DNA of 11,629 nucleotides, taken from positions 1-11,629 of the forward strand of contig JAQYWJ010000050.1 in assembly GCA_030145005.1 (NCBI GenBank), written 5' to 3'. The notes beneath the pieces are model-generated. The model did not search any database and was not told where the DNA came from. It saw only the letters and a list, made by a program, of their open reading frames with translations. Shown here piece after piece: positions 1-7,200 of the stretch. Each line of letters begins with the position of its first letter. Position 1 is the stretch's first letter. The position numbers and the translations under genes were made by a program. The DNA is from Desulfobacter sp. GTDB taxonomy: Bacteria; Desulfobacterota; Desulfobacteria; Desulfobacterales; Desulfobacteraceae.

Positions 1-45
1 TAGTTTAGCATAGCTGATAAGCACAAATAGTTTGTGCATAAACTA
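1..45 (+). promoter_or_regulatory. rpoB leader hairpin with a competing alternative pairing
   Basis: A perfect inverted repeat, GCACAAA (21-27) and TTTGTGC (31-37), forms a 7-bp stem with a TAG loop. A second pairing is possible between TAGTTTAGCA (1-10) and TGC-A-TAAACTA (35-45). It gives 10 bp with one bulged A and uses bases 35-37, which the first stem also needs, so the full-length forms exclude one another. The element lies just before a terminator-like hairpin in the presumed rplL-rpoB intergenic space. In E. coli that space carries a partial terminator and an RNase III processing site. Base pairing is seen directly; a regulatory role is inference. The window starts here, so more of the structure may lie upstream, and the TAG at 1-3 could be the stop of the preceding gene, which cannot be checked. 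Confidence 0.4.
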
Positions 46-48
46 TAC

Positions 49-84
49 GCGGGGGCAAGGCCAGTGGGTCGTGTCTCCGCTTTT
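49..84 (+). terminator. Terminator-like hairpin (attenuator candidate) in the rpoB leader
   Basis: GCGGGGGCA (49-57) can pair with TGTCTCCGC (72-80). The nine pairs include two G-U wobbles and five consecutive pairs, two of them G-C at the base of the stem after one C-G, and the arm is followed by TTTT (81-84). It lies 31 bases before the rpoB start. The T run is short and the loop is long (about 14 bases), so termination would be partial. That fits the known E. coli arrangement, where an attenuator between rplL and rpoB lowers polymerase-subunit expression relative to the ribosomal proteins upstream. Seen: pairing and T run. Inferred: attenuation. Confidence 0.45.
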
Positions 85-105
85 ACGGTTGGAAAAACTC
101 ACATC

Positions 106-110
106 GGGAG
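106..110 (+). promoter_or_regulatory. Ribosome binding site that fixes the rpoB start
   Basis: GGGAG lies five bases before ATG at 116. It supports that ATG over a longer in-frame reading from TTG at 32. The longer reading would add 28 residues with no resemblance to the beta-subunit amino terminus and would run through the terminator-like hairpin. Confidence 0.75.
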
Positions 111-115
111 ATATC

Positions 116-3100
116 ATGGCCGGAAGTCTTTTGACGAACAAGCGAGTTAGAAAAGAGTTTGGCGGTAAACGTAAAATTATAGACATCCCTGATCTCATCG
201 GGATGCAAAGAGAATCCTTTGAAGGTTTTCTTCAAAGGGATGTTTCACCCCAGGATAGAGAGGAAAAGGGACTGCATTCGGTTTTTAAATCCGTATTTCC
301 CATCAAGGATTTTACCGATACATCTTCCCTTGAATATGTCTCTTATTCCTTTGGGGAGACCAAGCACTCCATGCAGGAGTGTATCAGTCGCGGGATGACC
401 TATGACATCCCGGTTAATATAAGGGTTCGGCTTGTCGTCTATGACCATGACAAAGACACAGGTGTGTCAACCATCCGTGATATAAAGGAGCAGGAAATAT
501 ATTTTGGCACTATTCCTTTGATGACACCCAGGGGAACCTTCATCATCAACGGTACTGAACGTGCAGTTGTCTCTCAGCTTCACCGTTCTTCCGGTGTGTT
601 TTTTGATCATGACAAAGGAAAAAATTATTCTTCGGGTAAAATTATTTATAATGCCCGTATTATTCCAGTGCGTGGTTCCTGGATTGACATGGAAATTGAT
701 GCCAAGGATATTGTCTATATCCGTATTGACCGCCGGCGTAAATTTCCTGTTTCCATTCTTTTCAAGGCATTTGGATACACAGGGGAAGATATTCTTGATT
801 TTTTCTATACCAAGGAAAAAATTCTACGTAAGAACGGCTCTTATTTTAGAGAATTCATTCCTGAAAATTTGGTCCGGCAACGAGCCGGCTATGATATAAA
901 ATCTCCTGAAACCGGTGACGTTGTGGTCAAGGCTGGTCGAATTTTTACCAAGCGTGCCTTAAAACAACTTGCCGATGAAAATTTGGATTTTATCCCTATT
1001 TCTGAAGAGGAACTCCTAGGTAAAGCATTCGCAAGCAATTTTATTTTGCAACGCGATGATTCAGCGCCCTTGTTTAAAGCCGGTGATACAATTGCAGAGG
1101 ACACTTTTGAACTGCTTGAGGAAAAGGGCATTGATAGCTTTGAAATTCTTTATGTAAATCCCCGCAGTTCAGATTGCATGCGTAAAACCCTGGTTTCAGA
1201 CAAGATTGAATCCAAGGAAGAAGCCTTAATGGATATTTATCGCAGGCTTCGTCCCGGTAATCCTGCCACCATTGAGGTGGCCCAGGATTTTATTGATCAT
1301 CTGTTTTTCCGCCAGGCATATTATGATTTGTCCAAGGTGGGTCGTCTTAAAATGAATCATCGCCTCGGGGTGAATACGAAAATCGACGTAAAAACCTTGA
1401 GAAAAGAAGATGTGATGCTTACTGCAGCCACACTGATTGAACTTAAAGATACCCAGGGCCAAGTGGACGATATCGACCACTTGGGAAATCGGCGGGTCAG
1501 GGCTGTGGGCGAACTTTTGGAAAACCATTACCGCATCGGTCTTGTCCGCATGGAACGGGCCATCAAGGAAAAGATGAGCATGCAGGAAGTGGACGCCATG
1601 ATGCCCCACGACCTTATTAATCCCAAGCCCGTGTCTGCGGTTGTTCGTGAATTTTTCGGCACGTCACAGTTGTCCCAGTTTATGGACCAGACCAATCCTT
1701 TGTCTGAAACCACCCATAAGCGGCGCCTTTCAGCTTTGGGACCTGGTGGTTTGACCCGTGAGCGAGCAGGCTTTGAGGTGCGTGACGTCCACCCGTCCCA
1801 CTATGGTCGTATCTGCCCCATTGAGACTCCTGAGGGGCCCAATATTGGTCTGATTGTTTCCCTGTGTACCTATGCCCGGGTAAATGATTTTGGATTTATT
1901 GAAACTCCTTTCAGGATAGTAAATGAAGGAAATGCCAGTAAAACAATTCAGCATTTAAGTGCATTTGAAGAAAAGGAACACCCCATTGCCCAGGCCAATG
2001 CAGTTTTGGATGCTGACGGAAATTTTATCACCCCCACGGTATCTGCACGGGTGGCCGGGGAGTTTGAAATGGTGGCGCCCGAAGAAGTTAAGTTTATGGA
2101 CGTGTCGCCGAACCAGTTGGTATCCGTCTCCGCATCCCTGATCCCTTTTCTTGAAAATGATGATGCAAACAGGGCGCTTATGGGTTCCAACATGCAGCGC
2201 CAGGCCGTGCCGTTGATTCGCAGTGAAGCCCCTCTAGTGGGTACCGGTATGGAAGCGGTTGTTGCCAGGGACTCCGGGGTTACCATTGTGGCTGAGTGCG
2301 ACGGGGTGGTGGTTGATGTGGATTCAAAGCGTATTGTTGTTAAAAATGATGACAATGATGATCCAAAATTTAATAAGGCAGTTTCCATTTATAACTGTAC
2401 CAAGTTTGTCCGTTCCAACCAGAACACCTGCTTTAATCACAGGCCCATTATGAAAAAAAATGAGCGGGTTAAGAAAGGGCAGGTTATTGCGGATGGGCCG
2501 TCCACGGAACTGGGGGAACTGGCGCTTGGGAAAAATGTGACCGTGGCCTTTATGCCCTGGGATGGTTATAATTATGAGGATTCCATACTGGTATCCGAGC
2601 GTCTGGTCAAGGATGGTGTGTACACCTCTGTTCATGTCGAGGAATTTGAGGTCCTGGCCAGGGATACCAAGCTTGGCAAGGAAGAGATCACCAGGGACAT
2701 TCCCAATGTGGGTGAAGATGCTTTGAAGAATCTGGATGACAGCGGCATTATCCGTCTGGGAGCCGAGGTCAAACCCGGTGATATTTTGGTGGGGAAAATT
2801 ACGCCCAAGGGCGAAACCCAACTCTCTCCTGAAGAAAAGCTGTTGCGCGCCATTTTTGGTGAAAAAGCCGGTGATGTAAAGGATACGTCACTTTGTGTTC
2901 CTCCAGGTGTTCATGGAAAAGTGATTGATGCCAAGGTTTTTTCACGCCGCGGTTTGCCAAAGGACGACAGAACACGCCAGATCGAAGATGAAGAGATCGA
3001 GCGTTTTGAAAAAGACCGTGATGATGAGATAAAAATTATTTCCGATGTCGGCCGGGAGAAAGTTGAATCCGTACTTGATGGTCACGTACTGTTCAATGAT

Positions 3101-4246
3101 CTGGAACGAAACGGCAAAGTTCTGGTTAAGGCCGGAACAAAAGTGGTCCCTGGTATTTTTGAAAAAGTACCTGTGTCCATACTGGTAAATGTTACGGTTG
3201 AAGATGCCGTATTGACCGAAAAGGTTCAGGTCATCCTTGAACAGGCCCAGGCTCAAATAAAACAGGCCCGGGAGCATTTCAACCGTCAGGTCTCCAGATT
3301 TGAAAAGGGTGACGACCTTCCTCCGGGGGTTCTCAAGCTTATTAAAATTTCTGTGGCCCTGTTACGGGTGCTTTCCGTGGGAGATAAAATGGCCGGCCGT
3401 CACGGGAACAAGGGTGTTGTTTCAAGAATTCTTCGGGTCGAGGATCTGCCTTATTTTGCAGATGGCCGTCCCGTTGACATGGTGCTTAATCCCCTGGGTG
3501 TGCCTTCCCGTATGAATGTGGGCCAGATCCTTGAGATCCATCTGGGCCGGGCTGCCTATGCCCTGGGCCAGCAGATTGATGAAATGCTGGAGGAAAAACG
3601 GCTGGACGCATTGCGGGACAAGGCCAAACAGATATTCTCCTTGACCCGTAAACAAAGGGAAGGGCAGGTGGATGATGTCATTGTCCGGGACATTGATGCC
3701 ATGGATGATGAACAATTCATGGAGTTTGTCTCCCTTTATAAAAACGGAGTTCATACTGCCACACCGGTATTTGACGGTGCCTCAGAGGAAGAGATCAAGG
3801 AATTGATTTGCATGTCTGAAAGTGACCCCTCGGGCCAGTCAATCCTTTATGACGGGCGTACCGGAAGACCCTTTGATAAAGCGGTTACTGTGGGAACTCT
3901 GTATATGCTCAAGCTTCACCATCTGGTTGATGATAAGCTGCATGCACGGTCCATTGGACCGTACTCCCTTGTCACCCAGCAGCCTCTTGGCGGTAAGGCC
4001 CAGTTCGGCGGCCAGCGTCTTGGCGAGATGGAGGTCTGGGCCATGGAAGCCTATGGCGCTGCCCATGCGCTCCAGGAATTTCTTACGGTGAAATCCGATG
4101 ACATGACCGGCCGGACCCGTATGTATGAAAAAATTGTTAAAGGCCAGAATGTCCTGGAACCTGGAATGCCTGAATCCTTCAGGGTTCTGATTAAAGAGCT
4201 CAATGCTCTGGGGCTGGATATGAATCTTATAGAAGGCAGCAAATAA
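116..4246 (+). CDS. rpoB: DNA-directed RNA polymerase subunit beta
   Basis: Beta subunit of cytoplasmic RNA polymerase, which with beta-prime forms the active centre. The product is 1376 residues (E. coli 1342) and complete from amino terminus to the carboxy-terminal region that clasps beta-prime. The rifampicin-binding segment is near-canonical: D524, H534 and S539 correspond to E. coli D516, H526 and S531, so no classical resistance substitution is seen. It is followed by GPGGLTRERAGFEVRDVHP and CPIETPEGPNIGLI. The active-site block GDKMAGRHGNKG gives K1091 and K1099 (E. coli K1065 and K1073), and H1269 matches H1237. Both proteobacterial insertions are present: an SI1-like region around 280-375 and an SI2-like, charged helical region around 965-1065. 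Oddity: the strand just before K1091 has Leu and Val where basic residues are usual (see findings). The stop codon overlaps the rpoC ribosome binding site, so the two subunits are probably translationally coupled. Confidence 0.99.
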   Translation: MAGSLLTNKRVRKEFGGKRKIIDIPDLIGMQRESFEGFLQRDVSPQDREEKGLHSVFKSVFPIKDFTDTSSLEYVSYSFGETKHSMQECISRGMTYDIPVNIRVRLVVYDHDKDTGVSTIRDIKEQEIYFGTIPLMTPRGTFIINGTERAVVSQLHRSSGVFFDHDKGKNYSSGKIIYNARIIPVRGSWIDMEIDAKDIVYIRIDRRRKFPVSILFKAFGYTGEDILDFFYTKEKILRKNGSYFREFIPENLVRQRAGYDIKSPETGDVVVKAGRIFTKRALKQLADENLDFIPISEEELLGKAFASNFILQRDDSAPLFKAGDTIAEDTFELLEEKGIDSFEILYVNPRSSDCMRKTLVSDKIESKEEALMDIYRRLRPGNPATIEVAQDFIDHLFFRQAYYDLSKVGRLKMNHRLGVNTKIDVKTLRKEDVMLTAATLIELKDTQGQVDDIDHLGNRRVRAVGELLENHYRIGLVRMERAIKEKMSMQEVDAMMPHDLINPKPVSAVVREFFGTSQLSQFMDQTNPLSETTHKRRLSALGPGGLTRERAGFEVRDVHPSHYGRICPIETPEGPNIGLIVSLCTYARVNDFGFIETPFRIVNEGNASKTIQHLSAFEEKEHPIAQANAVLDADGNFITPTVSARVAGEFEMVAPEEVKFMDVSPNQLVSVSASLIPFLENDDANRALMGSNMQRQAVPLIRSEAPLVGTGMEAVVARDSGVTIVAECDGVVVDVDSKRIVVKNDDNDDPKFNKAVSIYNCTKFVRSNQNTCFNHRPIMKKNERVKKGQVIADGPSTELGELALGKNVTVAFMPWDGYNYEDSILVSERLVKDGVYTSVHVEEFEVLARDTKLGKEEITRDIPNVGEDALKNLDDSGIIRLGAEVKPGDILVGKITPKGETQLSPEEKLLRAIFGEKAGDVKDTSLCVPPGVHGKVIDAKVFSRRGLPKDDRTRQIEDEEIERFEKDRDDEIKIISDVGREKVESVLDGHVLFNDLERNGKVLVKAGTKVVPGIFEKVPVSILVNVTVEDAVLTEKVQVILEQAQAQIKQAREHFNRQVSRFEKGDDLPPGVLKLIKISVALLRVLSVGDKMAGRHGNKGVVSRILRVEDLPYFADGRPVDMVLNPLGVPSRMNVGQILEIHLGRAAYALGQQIDEMLEEKRLDALRDKAKQIFSLTRKQREGQVDDVIVRDIDAMDDEQFMEFVSLYKNGVHTATPVFDGASEEEIKELICMSESDPSGQSILYDGRTGRPFDKAVTVGTLYMLKLHHLVDDKLHARSIGPYSLVTQQPLGGKAQFGGQRLGEMEVWAMEAYGAAHALQEFLTVKSDDMTGRTRMYEKIVKGQNVLEPGMPESFRVLIKELNALGLDMNLIEGSK

Positions 4247-4250
4247 GGAG
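4244..4250 (+). promoter_or_regulatory. Ribosome binding site of rpoC overlapping the rpoB stop codon
   Basis: TAAGGAG contains both the rpoB stop codon (TAA, 4244-4246) and a strong Shine-Dalgarno core, AAGGAG. It lies six bases before TTG at 4257. No ATG or GTG exists in frame nearby, and translation from this TTG gives the typical beta-prime amino terminus (xDxxxFFxKPKDP), so the site decides the start. Confidence 0.85.
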
Positions 4251-4256
4251 AAGACA

Positions 4257-7200
4257 TTGGATAATATTTATGATTTCTTCGCAAAACCCAAAGATCCCCA
4301 AAGTTACCAGGGCGTTCAGATCAGCCTTGCATCATCAGATCAGATTCGGGAATGGTCCTATGGTGAAATAAAAAAACCCGAGACCATCAACTACAGAACG
4401 TTTAAGCCCGAACGTGACGGTCTTTTCTGTGCAAAGGTATTTGGACCGACCAAGGATTACGAGTGTAATTGCGGCAAATACAAACGCATGAAGCACCGGG
4501 GGGTGGTTTGTGAAAAATGCGGGGTTGAAGTTATTCAGTCCAAGGTCAGACGCGAGCGTATGGCGCATATTGAGCTTGCCGCTCCGGTATCCCATATCTG
4601 GTTTTTGAAAAGTCTGCCTTCCAAGATCGGTAATGTCCTGGATATAACGTTGAAGAATCTGGAAAAGGTGCTCTACTTTGATTCATATCTTGTTATTGAT
4701 CCCAAGGATACCGGGCTAAAAAAATTGCAGCTGCTTTCCGATGACCAGTATTATGAGGCCATTGAAACTTTTGGTGAGGAGGGTTTTGTTGCCGGAATCG
4801 GCGCAGAGGCGATTTTAACCCTGCTTAATGAAATTGATCTTCAGGCGGTTCATGATGAACTTACCGAAGAGATCGGCCTGACCAAATCCATGGCCAAGCA
4901 GCAAAAAATGGCCAAGCGCATGAAGGTAATTGATGCCTTTTTGACCTCAGGTATAGAACCTTCCCGGATGATCCTGACGGCCTGCCCCATTCTGCCTCCG
5001 GATCTGCGTCCCCTTGTACCCCTTGAAGGCGGCAGGTTTGCCACCTCGGATCTCAATGATCTGTATCGCCGGGTGCTCAACCGCAATAACCGCCTTAAAC
5101 GGCTGGTTGATCTCAATGCACCGGATATTATTGTCCGAAACGAGAAGCGGATGCTCCAGGAAGCTGTGGATGTGCTTTTTGACAATGGGCGCCATGGCCG
5201 GGTGGTCACAGGTACCAACAAACGTCCGTTGAAATCCCTGTCTGATACTCTTAAAGGCAAACAAGGGCGTTTCCGCCAGAATCTTTTAGGTAAGCGTGTG
5301 GATTATTCCGGCCGTACCGTGATCACCGTGGGGTCTGAACTTCGCCTCCACCAGTGCGGCATTCCCAAGAAAATGGCTTTGGAGCTTTTCAAACCGTTTA
5401 TTTACAATTACCTTGAGCAGAAAAGTCTGGTCTCCACGGTTAAAAGTGCTAAGAAAATGGTTGAGCGCGAGGAGACTGAAGTATGGGATGCCCTTGAAGC
5501 CGTGGTAAAGGAATACCCGGTTATGCTTAACCGTGCGCCCACCCTGCATCGTCTCGGGTTCCAGGCGTTTGAGCCGGTATTGATCGAAGGCAAGGCCATT
5601 CAGCTTCATCCCTTAGTGTGCCCGGCATTCAACGCTGACTTTGACGGTGACCAGATGGCCGTCCATGTGCCGCTGGCCTTGGAATCCCAGCTTGAAGCCA
5701 GGATCATGATGCTGTCCACCAACAATATTTTGTCCCCGGCAAACGGGCAGCCCATTATTGTTCCCACTCAGGACATTGTATTGGGCATTTATTATATGAC
5801 CCGGGCAATGTCAGGTCAGCAGGGGGAAGGGGCTACCTTTTCAAGTATAGACGAGGTGCGTTTTGCCTTTGATGCGGGAGAACTAAATATTCACGCCAAA
5901 ATTAAGGTTCGCATTGACGATGTGATTTACGAGACCACTACCGGCCGGATTCTTCTGTGGGAAACCATCCCAGGTGACGTACTGTTGAATATGAGCCGTA
6001 TCCGGACCGAAAACCTTGAGGATGCCGAGGCTGCTCTTGCTGAACTAAAGGCCGGGGAAGATTTTGATGCTGTCCTTGATAAATACGGGGATGAGGAGAT
6101 TAAAAAGACCCGGGGAACAACGGGCGTTTTAACACGTAAGGAATTTAAAAATATTTTCCAGGTTTCCGACGTGGTGGTGGAGCAGCTTTACGGACTGAAA
6201 CAAGGGCAGTTCACCGATGTCCGGATGGTGGGCGATAAGTACACCATTTTCAAAGTGGATGAAAGAACCTCTACGTTGCCGTTTAGTCTGGTGAACAAGC
6301 TGATGGATAAAAAATCCATTGTAAAGCTCATTGACTATGCCTACAGAAATATCGGCTTAAAGGAAACCGTTATCCTTTCCGACCGCCTGAAGGACATTGG
6401 ATACAAGAACTCAACGCTTGGCGGTTTGTCCATCTGCATTGATGACATGATTATTCCGGAAAACAAATGGGACCTCATTGGTAAGGCCGAAAAAAATATT
6501 GAAGATATCAAAGACCAATATTCCGAAGGCCTGATTACCCAGGGTGAGAAATACAACAAGGTGGTTGATATCTGGGCCCAGGCCACAGACGATATTGCCG
6601 ATGCCATGATGGAGGTTATGAAAAATCCGCCCCAAAAAGAGGGGGCGGACAGTTCGGAAGAACTCAATGCCGTCTATGTCATGGCGGATTCCGGCGCTCG
6701 TGGCTCTAAGGATCAGATGCGCCAGTTGGCTGGTATGCGCGGGTTGATGGCCAAACCTTCCGGTGAGATTATTGAAAATCCCATCACGGCATGTTTCCGG
6801 GAAGGCCTGTCCGTACTCCAGTACTTTATCTCCACCCATGGTGCCCGTAAGGGGCTGGCTGATACTGCACTGAAAACAGCCAACTCCGGTTACCTGACCC
6901 GCCGTCTGGCTGATGTCGGCCAGGACTGCACCATAGTGGAGCCTGATTGTGGTACCATCAACGGCATTGAGGTTGAAGCATTGTATGAGGGCGGTGAGAT
7001 TATTCAGACCCTTGGGGAAAGAATTCTTGGGCGCGTTACCCAGGAGGATATCCGCGATCCCTATTCTGATGAATTCATTGTGGCGTCTGATACGGAACTC
7101 AATGAAGCCCATGTGACTGAAATTGAAGCCGCAGGCGTTCAACGAGTAAAAATCAGATCCGTATTGACATGCAACTCAAAACACGGTGTCTGTTCAAGAT

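Noticed and set aside
32..115. Possible 28-residue amino-terminal extension of RpoB starting at TTG 32
   Set aside because: The extension has no resemblance to beta subunits, overlaps two hairpins, and has no ribosome binding site; ATG 116 has GGGAG five bases ahead and the family-like start.
1685..1732. Possible rifampicin-resistance changes in RpoB
   Set aside because: The main contact residues D524, H534 and S539 are the susceptible forms. The Thr and Leu differences from E. coli in this block are at positions that vary naturally.
6411..7142. 243-codon open frame on the minus strand
   Set aside because: It is entirely inside rpoC, antisense to strongly conserved polymerase codons, with a low-complexity, unfamiliar product; it is a shadow of rpoC.
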